A stretch of 64,000 nucleotides of DNA from Fontibacillus phaseoli. GTDB lineage: Bacteria > Bacillota > Bacilli > Paenibacillales > Paenibacillaceae. The DNA lies in assembly GCF_003337355.1 (NCBI RefSeq), contig NZ_QPJW01000001.1, positions 1,302,001 through 1,366,000 on the forward strand, written 5' to 3'. Position numbers and translations under genes: made by a program. The first letter of the stretch is position 1. Every line of letters starts with the position of its first letter. Below the pieces are notes generated by a model. It was not told the origin of the DNA, searched no databases, and saw nothing but the letters and a program-made list of their open reading frames with translations. Shown piece after piece: positions 53,477 through 61,914 of the stretch.

Positions 53477-55810
53477 TCATCTTGCCGATTCAGTAACATG
53501 GGGGTCGAAATCAGCCACGATGAGCATATCCATATGCCTGGCATTTCGGAGAAGATAATGGACAAAACTTTCTTTAAACCAGGTTCGCCACAAAGGTTTC
53601 CGGGACTGTCCAATGATAAGCTGAGTCGTCTGCACGCCGTTCATTCTATCCAGCAGGTGGCGATGAATGTTAGTATTGCGGGTCTCTTCGGCCACATCCA
53701 TAACTCCGCCGAGCCTTTCGGTTAACTGGCGGAGCGCCTCCAGCCGCTTCCGCTCTTCGGGTGTCAGCGCGGTTCCGCAATGCACATAATGAACGAACCA
53801 TTCCGCCTTCAGACGGTGGGCAATCCGGAAGCCGCGTCGAATCAAACGTTCCGCTCTAGGTTCCAGATCTACGCATACGAAAATGACTTCCCGACGGCTC
53901 CACGGTCCGCGTAAGGCAACGTCCCGATCCCAGGCTTCCAGCCGTTCGTCCACGTCATCGGCGATTTCCCGAAGAGCCAACTCGCGCAGCGCAATTAAAT
54001 TGCCGATCTTAAAAAAGGATTCCAGCGCCTGGTTAACCTTTTCCGCGGCATATATTTTTCCTGCCCGCATCCGTTCCTGCAGCATCTGCGGTGTAATGTC
54101 GATAAGCTCTACTTCCCCCGCCATTTTCAAGATCGCATCAGGTACCGTCTCCCGAACCCGAACACCGGTTAATTGCGCGACCGCATCATTCAAGCTTTCG
54201 AGATGCTGTACATTCACGGTTGTGATGACGGAAATGCCGTTTTCCAGCAAGGCGATGACATCCTCATACCGTTTTCGGGTCCTGCTGCCGGGGACATTGG
54301 TATGCGCCAATTCATCAACCAGCACCACCTCCGGATGGCGGGCAAGAATAGCTTCCGTATCCATTTCCTCTAAAGTAGTCGATTGGTATTGAATTTTAGC
54401 GCGCGGGATACTACATAATCTGCCGATTTGTTCCCGGGTCTCCTCCCGTCCATGGGTTTCCAGGAGACCGATAACGACATCGATCCTTCTGTTCAGCAGC
54501 AGATTGCCCTCTTGCAGCATTTTGTAAGTCTTGCCTACGCCAGGAGCCGCGCCGATATAAACTTTGAAAGAACCCCGGTGAATGGACTGGATTTTCTTTT
54601 CCATCTCCTTGGTGGTCAACCGGTGGAATGGCTCCTCCGTTCCTTTCGCATTAGGCCTGATGGGCAAAATCCGCTCCCCCTCCTGCTCGGCGCGATCGGC
54701 CATCAGAAAAACGTCAATGTTTCTTGTTTTCCTAAGGACGCGGTTTGCGATGGAGCCCTGCCATTTTTCCTGCCAACGGCTTTTTTGGGAATGCCCCATG
54801 ACGATCCGGGTCACCTTATTCTGAATCGCATAGTTCACCAATTCGGAAGGAAGCTGACGCAGGCTAACCAGACTCAGTTCTTCAAATTTGGCATTCACGC
54901 GTTCGACCAATTTAACGATGGAGCGTTTAAAGGTTAGCTGTTCTTTTGTCATGGACTTACCGCGCAAGGCGAAAGTCACAACCATCAAGTCACCATTCAG
55001 CCGCTTGGCAATTTGCTGACCTCTTCTCACATATAACGATCCGTTCCAGTGGTATTGGGCAGAAACCAGGATTCGTTCCGTAGCGCCGGAAGGCCCGATC
55101 AGTCCATGTTCTTCCCTATGTTTCTCCAGAGAGTCATTGACTCCCTCGGCCACGAGCCGTAAGGAGACTTCACGCAGCACGCCCAGATTTCCGCGTGTAG
55201 ACATGGCAGGGTGTGTCACGTCGCCGAGGACTCCTTCCTCGATTCGCTTTAGAATGGTTTCCGGCGATACATCAATCAGGCGCACTTCATCCGCAAGTTC
55301 CAATGTGTTCAAGGGCACCGTTTCTTCCGCTCGAATCCCTGTCATTTGGAAAATAAGCTCACCCGCACCGGCCAGCTCATAAACGTTGATCGTCGTAATC
55401 ACGCTGATCCCGTGGTCCATTAAATACCGGATATCGTCCAGTCGGGTTGGAAAACTCGCGCCTTCGCGATTACGATGAGCCAGTCCGTCCACCAGCAGTA
55501 CCTCGGGATTTCGTTCCAGCAAATCTTCCAGTGGCAGGTCTTTCTGCTCCTTGCCTTCTCTCCACCAATGGATGCTAGGGATGCGCTCCAATTCCTCAAG
55601 TTGCTGAACGGTCTCTTCCCGTTGCATAGTCGATACGGCGCTGCATACCACATCGATACCCTGTTTTTTTAAAAGACGGCCTTCTTGCAGCATATGATAA
55701 GTTTTGCCCGATCCGCTGACAGACCCGATAATAATCTTCAATCTGCCTTGATGTAATCGATAGATGGAATATAAAATTTCTTCAGGCGTTTTTCGTTTGT
55801 ACGGTGCCAA
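53477..55810 (-). CDS. Tandem KdpD N-terminal (KdpD-Usp) protein without a kinase
   Basis: 777 residues: two copies of the KdpD sensory half in one chain. Copy 1: KdpD domain about 8-235 with Walker A GSVSGSGKT (29-37) and D108-G where a catalytic Glu is expected (DGLAHRN), then a Usp domain about 245-375. Copy 2: KdpD domain about 405-625 with an intact Walker A GAAPGVGKT (420-428) and D499-E500 (DELAHTN), then Usp about 640-770. There is no transmembrane or kinase region, so it is cytoplasmic. The TTG start has AAGGAGG before it. It is last in the kdp operon and may titrate or tune the full KdpD/KdpE system or bind c-di-AMP. Copy 1 is clearly degenerate. Confidence 0.85.
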   Translation of the reverse strand: MAPYKRKTPEEILYSIYRLHQGRLKIIIGSVSGSGKTYHMLQEGRLLKKQGIDVVCSAVSTMQREETVQQLEELERIPSIHWWREGKEQKDLPLEDLLERNPEVLLVDGLAHRNREGASFPTRLDDIRYLMDHGISVITTINVYELAGAGELIFQMTGIRAEETVPLNTLELADEVRLIDVSPETILKRIEEGVLGDVTHPAMSTRGNLGVLREVSLRLVAEGVNDSLEKHREEHGLIGPSGATERILVSAQYHWNGSLYVRRGQQIAKRLNGDLMVVTFALRGKSMTKEQLTFKRSIVKLVERVNAKFEELSLVSLRQLPSELVNYAIQNKVTRIVMGHSQKSRWQEKWQGSIANRVLRKTRNIDVFLMADRAEQEGERILPIRPNAKGTEEPFHRLTTKEMEKKIQSIHRGSFKVYIGAAPGVGKTYKMLQEGNLLLNRRIDVVIGLLETHGREETREQIGRLCSIPRAKIQYQSTTLEEMDTEAILARHPEVVLVDELAHTNVPGSRTRKRYEDVIALLENGISVITTVNVQHLESLNDAVAQLTGVRVRETVPDAILKMAGEVELIDITPQMLQERMRAGKIYAAEKVNQALESFFKIGNLIALRELALREIADDVDERLEAWDRDVALRGPWSRREVIFVCVDLEPRAERLIRRGFRIAHRLKAEWFVHYVHCGTALTPEERKRLEALRQLTERLGGVMDVAEETRNTNIHRHLLDRMNGVQTTQLIIGQSRKPLWRTWFKESFVHYLLRNARHMDMLIVADFDPHVTESAR

Positions 55811-55903
55811 TGGCTAACCTCCTTCTTCCAGTTTCAATAGATTCGAATTAACTTCCAGAAACCGCTCGAGGAGTCGATTGAACATCCCTGGTTGGCATAA
55901 ATA

Positions 55904-55934
55904 ACCCTGCCCGCGTCAACAGCGCGAACAGGGT
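55904..55934 (-). terminator. Hairpin between kdpC and the tandem KdpD-N gene
   Basis: ACCCTG (55904-55909) pairs with CAGGGT (55929-55934), with an inner CGCG/CGCG stem. A short T-rich tail follows. It could be an attenuator that lowers expression of the last gene. Confidence 0.5.
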
Positions 55935-55944
55935 GTGAGCTGCG

Positions 55945-56565
55945 CTATTTCGCCGACAGCTCCAATAAGGCCATATTTAGCTTCAGAACATTGACACGTT
56001 CTTCACCGAACAATCCGAGGTCTCGTCCTTCGGTGTGTTCTTTGACGAGATTTTTGAGCGTATCGGATGGAACACCGGTCAAACCGCTTATTCTGGGGAT
56101 CTGTACCCGGGCTGCTGCCGGCGAAATATGCGGGTCCAAGCCTGACCCCGAGTTGGTAACGAGGTCGATCGGCAGTTCATGGACGGGCACATCGGGATTA
56201 TCGATCTTCCACTGGGCGATAAAGTCGCTTGTGCGCTTAAGCATATCAGGATTGGACGGTCCATAGTTATTTGAACCGGAAGCCTCGGCTTTGTATTCAA
56301 TACTGGATACGCGACCATAGAACAACGCCGGGTTCCTGAAATTTTGTCCAATCAGTTCGGAACCGATCACCTTCCCTTCCCTGTTCTCCAACAAACTTCC
56401 ATTCGCTTGGAAAGGCATTAGCACCTGGGCCAGGGCCGTGGAGGCCAGCGGGTATACGATGCCGCATAGGATGATGAGAATGGCGCTGAGTCTAACCACA
56501 CTAAATAAGTAGGCTCCTTTGGATACCGGCTTCTGTTCCGTAATTTCTTCATTTGTATTTTTCAA
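55945..56565 (-). CDS. kdpC: KdpC, potassium-transporting ATPase subunit C
   Basis: 206 residues. One N-terminal transmembrane helix (about 22-48) precedes the extracytoplasmic domain. The conserved [18 protein letters not shown] and PRISGLTG motifs identify KdpC, which stabilises KdpA-KdpB. The start is TTG, 38 bp after kdpB. Length is normal for the family. Confidence 0.95.
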   Translation of the reverse strand: MKNTNEEITEQKPVSKGAYLFSVVRLSAILIILCGIVYPLASTALAQVLMPFQANGSLLENREGKVIGSELIGQNFRNPALFYGRVSSIEYKAEASGSNNYGPSNPDMLKRTSDFIAQWKIDNPDVPVHELPIDLVTNSGSGLDPHISPAAARVQIPRISGLTGVPSDTLKNLVKEHTEGRDLGLFGEERVNVLKLNMALLELSAK

Positions 56566-56603
56566 CTTCGATCATCCTCTCTGCTTCCGAAATGCATCTC
56601 TCT

Positions 56604-58637
56604 TTAAATCCATAAGCTGACAATCAGATCAATGACTTTAATGCCAAGGAACGGGACTATAATTCCACCAAAGCCATAGACAAATATATTCCGCCGCAAC
56701 AGCTTAACCGAACTCATCGGTTTATACGACACCCCCTTCATCGCCAATGGAATTAACAGCGGGATAATAATGGCATTAAAGATCAGCGCCGATATAATCG
56801 CAGAACTTGGCGAACCGAGCCCCATCACGTTCAGCAGTTCCATTTCAGGGATAGCCAAGGTGAACATGGCGGGAATTATGGCAAAATATTTGGCGATGTC
56901 ATTGGCGATACTGAAGGTCGTCAATGCGCCGCGCGTCATCAAGAGCTGCTTGCCGATCGCCACGACTTCAATGATCTTGGACGGATCGGAATCCAAGTCG
57001 ACCATATTGGCCGCTTCCTTGGCGGCGGAAGTGCCGCTGTTCATCGCAAGACCGACATCGGCCTGGGCCAAGGCGGGAGCATCGTTCGTGCCGTCTCCCG
57101 TCATGGCAACCAGCTTGCCTTCGCTTTGCTCGCGGCGAATGACTTCAATTTTATTCTCCGGCGTGCTTTCGGCAATAAAGCCGTCTACACCGGCTTCAGC
57201 TGCAATGGTCGCCGCCGTCAAAGGGTTATCCCCCGTACACATGATGGTTTTGATGCCCATTTTACGCAATTCGTCAAAACGTTCCTTCATCCCGGGCTTT
57301 ACCGTATCTTTCAAATAAATCAGCCCGTATATCCGGTTATCTACGGCCACCGCAAGCGGGGTGCCGCCTTTGCCTGCGATCTCGTTCGAACTTTTGTCCA
57401 GGTCGCCCGGAATCTGTCCCCCCTGTTGCTGCACCCAGTGCTTAACGGAATCCACGGCCCCTTTGCGGACTTTCCGGCCGTCCTTCATATCGAGTCCGCT
57501 CATCCGGGTCTCGGCACGGAACTCGATAAATTCGCCGCCGGCTTCTATTCCGGACTCAAAGCCGTATCCCAGCTTCTTGACCAGTTCGATCACGGAACGC
57601 CCTTCCGGAGTTTCATCCTTCAGTGAGCTGATCGCCGCCCAAAGAGCCAATTCCTCCAGGCTCTCCTTCCCCACGGGAACAAATTCGCTCGCCATTCGAT
57701 TCCCGAACGTGATGGTGCCGGTTTTGTCGAGAATCATCGTGTTAATATCTCCAGCAGCTTCTACAGCTTTACCGGACATTGCCAGGACGTTGAACTGGGT
57801 GACCCGATCCATGCCCGCAATTCCGATTGCGGATAACAACCCGCCAATAGTCGTCGGGATCAGACATACCAACAGAGCAATCAGAACCGGAATATCCAGG
57901 TTCACTCCAAGGTAAGAGGCGATCGGGCGCAGCGTAACGACCACAATCAAAAAGATGATCGTTAAGCTTATTAAAAGCGTATTAAGCGCAATTTCGTTAG
58001 GCGTTTTCTGCCGCTTGGCTCCTTCGACCAAAGAAATCATCCGGTCCAGGAAAGATTCGCCGGGATCGCTCGTAATCCGCACCTTAATCTCGTCGCTGAC
58101 GACTCTCGTGCCTCCGGTGACGGAATTGAAGTCGCCGCCGGCTTCTTTAATGACGGGCGCCGATTCCCCCGTGATCGCCGACTCGTCTACCGAAGCCAAC
58201 CCTTCAATGACTTCTCCGTCGCCGGGAATCAATTCGCCTTGAGCGACAAGAACGATATCGCCTTTGCGCAGTTCCGAAGAGGTGACCGTCTTGATCGCAT
58301 CGCCTACCAGCTTGTTAGCGGTAATATCCTGCTTCGTTCTCTTTAGCGTATCGGCCTGCGCTTTACCGCGACCTTCCGCGAGTGCTTCCGCAAAGTTGGC
58401 GAACAATACCGTCACCAGCAGAATGAAGAACACGGTGATATTGAACCCTACCGATTCCTCCGCATCGAAATATCCCGGAGCCAGAACCATCAGCAGGACC
58501 AGGATCGTCCCCATTTCGACCACGAACATGACCGGATTCTTGATTAAAGAAATCGGATTTAGTTTTAGAAAACTGTCTTTGACCGCACTTCGTACGATCG
58601 GGCCACTCAGCAGCCGCTTTTTTTGTACCGTACTCAT
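56604..58637 (-). CDS. kdpB: KdpB, P-type ATPase catalytic subunit
   Basis: 677 residues, family length. The phosphorylated D304 in DKTGTIT, the TGES loop at about 156-159, [16 protein letters not shown] hinge motif and transmembrane CLIPTTIGG are all present. It couples ATP hydrolysis to potassium uptake through KdpA. It starts 17 bp after the kdpA stop. Confidence 0.95.
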   Translation of the reverse strand: MSTVQKKRLLSGPIVRSAVKDSFLKLNPISLIKNPVMFVVEMGTILVLLMVLAPGYFDAEESVGFNITVFFILLVTVLFANFAEALAEGRGKAQADTLKRTKQDITANKLVGDAIKTVTSSELRKGDIVLVAQGELIPGDGEVIEGLASVDESAITGESAPVIKEAGGDFNSVTGGTRVVSDEIKVRITSDPGESFLDRMISLVEGAKRQKTPNEIALNTLLISLTIIFLIVVVTLRPIASYLGVNLDIPVLIALLVCLIPTTIGGLLSAIGIAGMDRVTQFNVLAMSGKAVEAAGDINTMILDKTGTITFGNRMASEFVPVGKESLEELALWAAISSLKDETPEGRSVIELVKKLGYGFESGIEAGGEFIEFRAETRMSGLDMKDGRKVRKGAVDSVKHWVQQQGGQIPGDLDKSSNEIAGKGGTPLAVAVDNRIYGLIYLKDTVKPGMKERFDELRKMGIKTIMCTGDNPLTAATIAAEAGVDGFIAESTPENKIEVIRREQSEGKLVAMTGDGTNDAPALAQADVGLAMNSGTSAAKEAANMVDLDSDPSKIIEVVAIGKQLLMTRGALTTFSIANDIAKYFAIIPAMFTLAIPEMELLNVMGLGSPSSAIISALIFNAIIIPLLIPLAMKGVSYKPMSSVKLLRRNIFVYGFGGIIVPFLGIKVIDLIVSLWI

Positions 58638-58654
58638 CTCTGTTCTCCCTCTCT

Positions 58655-60331
58655 CTACCGTAGTGTCAAATGTTCCGCTATCGGCCCCAGCACGATGACC
58701 GGCAAGAACGTCAGCGCGCCAATAATCAGCACCGTGCCGATCAAGATTCCGGTAAAGAGACCGTTGTCCGTACGGAAGGTGCCGATCGTTTCCGGAACGG
58801 GCTGTTTGCGAAGCAAGGAACCGGCAACGGCCAGCATGGCAATCATCGAAATGTAGCGTCCCAGCAGCATGACGAGTCCGGTCATCATATTCCAGAACGT
58901 GTTATTGTCGGCCAATCCTTCAAAGCCTGAGCCGTTGTTGGCGGCGGATGAGGCATATTCGTACAGGACCTGCGTCAATCCGTGATAACCCGGATTGCTG
59001 ATCGAGCCCTGGCCGAGATCCGTCAAGAAGGACAGCGCCGTCGGTGCCAGAATAATCAGAGGATGAATCAGAATCGCGATCGCGATCAGCTTCATCTCTC
59101 TCGCCTCGATTTTACGGCCGAGGAACTCCGGCGTCCGGCCTACCATCAGTCCGCATAAAAAGACTGCGAGTATGGCATACATCAACATATTTATCAGCCC
59201 TACGCCCTTACCCCCGAAGACATTGTTCAGCATCATCAGCGCAAGCGGAGTAATTTGACCAAGCGGAGTCTGGGTGTCATGCATATTGTTGACGCTGCCG
59301 GTAGTAGCCGCGGTAGTCACCGTAGTAAACAAGGAAGATTGCGCAATCCCGAAGCGGACCTCCTTCCCTTCCATACTGCCTTGAGACACATCGATCCCCA
59401 TAGCATGGATCGCCGGATTTCCTTTGCTTTCCGCATAGAAGTTCAAGGATAGCAGCAGGACGAACAGGATCATCATGGCGCTGAATATGCCCCAACCTTG
59501 CCGTTTGTTCTTGGCAAACAATCCATACATGTATGGAAGAGATGCAGGCAGCATCCACATCGACAGCATTTCAATCACATTGGTTAGCGGTGACGGATTT
59601 TCAAACGGATGTGCCGAGTTGGCCCCGAAGAATCCGCCGCCGTTCGTTCCGAGATGCTTGATGGATTCCAGGGAAGCGACCGGCCCGATCGCAATCTGTT
59701 GACTCTGTCCTTCTAGCGTTGAAACTTCCAGTGTAGGCTGCAGTGTTTGCGGAACTTGCAGCGCTACAAGGATCAGTGTGACGAGTAAAGCAAGCGGCAA
59801 GAATATCCGCGTATGCGACTTTACGAAGTCTTGGAAAAAGTTCCCCAGAGTCTTTCCGCCCGTAATGCCTCTTACAAAAGCCACGGCCACGGATAATCCG
59901 CTCGCCGCGGATGTAAACATCAACATGGTGATGACGGCCATCTGCGAGAAATAGGATAGTCCGGTTTCTCCGCTGTAATGCTGCAAATTGGTGTTAGTGA
60001 TAAAGCTGATCACCGTATTGAAGGTAAGGCTCTGCTCCAGTTCGCCGATTCCGTTCGGATTTAACGGAAGTCCGCCCTGCAGGCGGAGAATCAAATAACC
60101 AAACGCTACAAGCACGATATTGGTCGATAGAAAACTGATCGCATACTTCTTCCAGGACATGCCTCCCAGTTCTTTCAAACCGCCTAATTTAAATATTCCT
60201 TTCTCGATGCCCCCAAAGATCCGGTCACTCCGGTTCGGCTCATTGGAAAACGCATAATACAAATAAGTTCCGAGCGGTTTAACGAGCAGCAGCAATATAG
60301 TGATAACTGCGATGATTTGCACAATACCCAC
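58655..60331 (-). CDS. kdpA: KdpA, potassium channel-like subunit
   Basis: 558 residues with ten predicted transmembrane helices and four selectivity-filter-like loops. The conserved [15 protein letters not shown] and NNNLQHYSG-type region ([15 protein letters not shown]) are visible. The GTG start follows AGGAGCC. It binds potassium with high affinity. Gene order kdpF-A-B-C is the standard one. Confidence 0.95.
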   Translation of the reverse strand: MGIVQIIAVITILLLLVKPLGTYLYYAFSNEPNRSDRIFGGIEKGIFKLGGLKELGGMSWKKYAISFLSTNIVLVAFGYLILRLQGGLPLNPNGIGELEQSLTFNTVISFITNTNLQHYSGETGLSYFSQMAVITMLMFTSAASGLSVAVAFVRGITGGKTLGNFFQDFVKSHTRIFLPLALLVTLILVALQVPQTLQPTLEVSTLEGQSQQIAIGPVASLESIKHLGTNGGGFFGANSAHPFENPSPLTNVIEMLSMWMLPASLPYMYGLFAKNKRQGWGIFSAMMILFVLLLSLNFYAESKGNPAIHAMGIDVSQGSMEGKEVRFGIAQSSLFTTVTTAATTGSVNNMHDTQTPLGQITPLALMMLNNVFGGKGVGLINMLMYAILAVFLCGLMVGRTPEFLGRKIEAREMKLIAIAILIHPLIILAPTALSFLTDLGQGSISNPGYHGLTQVLYEYASSAANNGSGFEGLADNNTFWNMMTGLVMLLGRYISMIAMLAVAGSLLRKQPVPETIGTFRTDNGLFTGILIGTVLIIGALTFLPVIVLGPIAEHLTLR

Positions 60332-60403
60332 GAATGGCTCCTCCTTGATTTAGGCAAGCTGTCGCCTAATGGTTTCTTTTTAAAATTGCCTTCTTTGTGA
60401 TGC

Positions 60404-60481
60404 CTAGAATTTCTCCGGATGGATCAAGGCGTAGACCAGATAGAGAAACAATAACAAGGTTGCTGCAATAACCACGGTCAT
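60404..60481 (-). CDS. kdpF: KdpF, small membrane subunit
   Basis: 25 residues, too short for most callers. A single hydrophobic helix TVVIAATLLLFLYLVYALIH then PEKF. AGGAGG lies 8 nt before the ATG. It stabilises the KdpABC complex. Its start overlaps the stop of the 36-residue microprotein (ATGA), so translation is coupled. Kdp operons commonly begin with such a gene. Confidence 0.9.
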   Translation of the reverse strand: MTVVIAATLLLFLYLVYALIHPEKF

Positions 60482-60588
60482 TGTTCTTTCCCTCCTTTAT
60501 CGTCAACAACGCGTTCGCACCAACCTGCAAACGCATAGAACAGACCGAAAATCACAGCCAATGCCGCTACCATGTACACATCCATCAT
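60478..60588 (-). CDS. 36-residue membrane microprotein upstream of kdpF
   Basis: One transmembrane segment (MVAALAVIFGLFYAFAG) then a charged tail (WCERVVDDKGGKEQ). GAGGAGAG precedes the ATG, and the stop overlaps the kdpF start by 4 bp. It is not KdpF itself, which follows, but has similar size and topology. It begins 3 bp after the 129-residue gene. A WCER-type Cys-containing segment sits at the membrane exit. The function is unknown; a role as an extra Kdp accessory subunit is inferred. Confidence 0.7.
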   Translation of the reverse strand: MMDVYMVAALAVIFGLFYAFAGWCERVVDDKGGKEQ

Positions 60589-60591
60589 CGT

Positions 60592-60981
60592 TTAGTCTCT
60601 CCTCTCGTCTAAATCGACTCTCTTATCCATTAAAAAAGACAAATCTTCACTAGTTGTACGGATGACGTAATCAGCGCCCAGCGCCCTATAAATCATTTGC
60701 GGATAATGTTTTCTGGTGATGACATAAATGGTTCCGCACATCCACTTCGTAATGATTTCGAGCACTTTACAGCATTGGTCGAGCTCTTCTTCGAAAACGA
60801 ACGCTTTGCTGAATTCCATATCCTGAGGTTTTATCAAGAGGTTCTGCTTCATAGCGAATAGCTGTTCAGCAGAATTGCAAGCCATTACGTTAGGAGACCC
60901 GCCGCTCTCACTCAAATCCTGTACAAACCGTTCACCCGCCTGATTAGGCGCAAACACCAGCACCTTGTCATGATGCTTCAT
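60592..60981 (-). CDS. Unknown 129-aa protein at head of the kdp operon
   Basis: A small soluble protein with alternating beta-alpha segments: KVLVFAPNQAGERFVQDLSE, then NVMACNSAEQLFAM and GTIYVITRKHYPQMIYRALG with ADYVIRTTSEDLSFLM. The pattern resembles a Rossmann or TrkA-N-like domain but lacks a clear nucleotide-binding glycine motif. It is the first gene of the kdp transcript and just precedes the microprotein. The ATG at 60981 is chosen since AAGGAAG stands 6 nt upstream; a longer frame from 61008 is less likely. A regulator or sensor of the potassium transporter is inferred only from position. Confidence 0.6.
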   Translation of the reverse strand: MKHHDKVLVFAPNQAGERFVQDLSESGGSPNVMACNSAEQLFAMKQNLLIKPQDMEFSKAFVFEEELDQCCKVLEIITKWMCGTIYVITRKHYPQMIYRALGADYVIRTTSEDLSFLMDKRVDLDERRD

Positions 60982-61108
60982 CTCTCTTCCTTCTTTCCGG
61001 GATAACACCCCTGTCCATAACCAATCTCCCTCATCGGCATATACTTTCTGCTTCCGAAATTCAGCGTATCACTCCCGCCATTAGTTTAGGATTAGAGTTT
61101 GCTGCAAA

Positions 61109-61128
61109 GGATTAAGATCATCTAAAGA
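61109..61128 (-). promoter_or_regulatory. Weak candidate KdpE site
   Basis: On the minus strand TCTTTA and TCTTAA are spaced 11 bp in the only gap that can hold the kdp promoter. The match to a KdpE-type direct repeat is loose. Confidence 0.2.
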
Positions 61129-61146
61129 TTCCTATTAACAACAAAA

Positions 61147-61171
61147 AACCATGCTCCTGAGGAGCATGGTT
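61147..61171 (-). terminator. Terminator of kdpDE
   Basis: AACCATGCTCC-TGA-GGAGCATGGTT perfect palindrome, followed by T6 on the minus strand, right after the kdpE stop at 61207. Confidence 0.85.
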
Positions 61172-61206
61172 GCATGGTTACTGAAGATTCAAATGGTTCA
61201 TACTGT

Positions 61207-61914
61207 TTAGCCTTCATCGTTGACTTGCAACATCCGGTAACCGATCCCGATATGCGTTTGTATATATTTCGCCTGCGAGGATGGTTTTTCTATTTTTTTG
61301 CGCAAGGTCGCCATAAAAACCCGTAGAGCGGAGACGTCGTAAGGATGGTTGCCCCAGATCTCATGCAGGATATGGTTATGGGTCAACACCTTGCCTACAT
61401 TTTTGGCCAGCAGGCACAGAAGTTTGTATTCGCTTGGCGTCAGGTGGACTTCTTCTTCATCCAGCCAAACGCATCCCGCCGCATAATCTATTTTCAGATT
61501 ACCGTTAATAAATTGGGAAGCTTCCTTCAGGAGCTTGTCACTGTCGTAACGGGCTCGCCGCAAACTGACCCGCAGTCTTGCAAGCAGTTCTTCCACACTG
61601 AACGGCTTGGTCAAATAATCGTCTGCCCCAGCATCCAGCGCCTCGATTTTATCCCTGTCCTCACTGCGCGCACTAACGACGATGATGGGAAGATTGGACC
61701 ATTCCCGTACTTTTTTTATGATGTCCACTCCGTCCATGTCCGGGAGGCCCAAATCCAGAATCATGATGTCCGGTTGCCTGGATACCGCTTCCAGAATCGC
61801 GGCTTCGCCTGTTTCCGCCGCGTGATATCTATATCCTTGCGTCTCCAGCGTGGTCGTGATCAGTTTGCGGATGGGCTTATCATCCTCCACAACAAGAATA
61901 AAAGGACTATTCAT
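61207..61914 (-). CDS. kdpE: KdpE response regulator
   Basis: 235 residues, OmpR family. The receiver has D11-D12 and phosphorylation site D54 (MILDLGLPDMDG), and the winged helix ends in RVFMATLRKKIEKPSSQAKY and GIGYRM. It overlaps the kdpD stop by 8 bp. It probably activates the adjacent kdp operon starting near 61000-61140. Confidence 0.95.
   Translation of the reverse strand: MNSPFILVVEDDKPIRKLITTTLETQGYRYHAAETGEAAILEAVSRQPDIMILDLGLPDMDGVDIIKKVREWSNLPIIVVSARSEDRDKIEALDAGADDYLTKPFSVEELLARLRVSLRRARYDSDKLLKEASQFINGNLKIDYAAGCVWLDEEEVHLTPSEYKLLCLLAKNVGKVLTHNHILHEIWGNHPYDVSALRVFMATLRKKIEKPSSQAKYIQTHIGIGYRMLQVNDEG

Noticed and set aside
57361..57915. Long plus-strand open frames antisense to kdpB
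   Set aside because: The Ser/Pro/Arg-rich composition is typical of the antisense of a conserved gene; no family is visible.
60982..61146. c-di-AMP (ydaO-type) riboswitch before the kdp operon
   Set aside because: The gap after the kdpDE terminator is only about 165 bp, and the characteristic GAC/GGG conserved elements are not visible.
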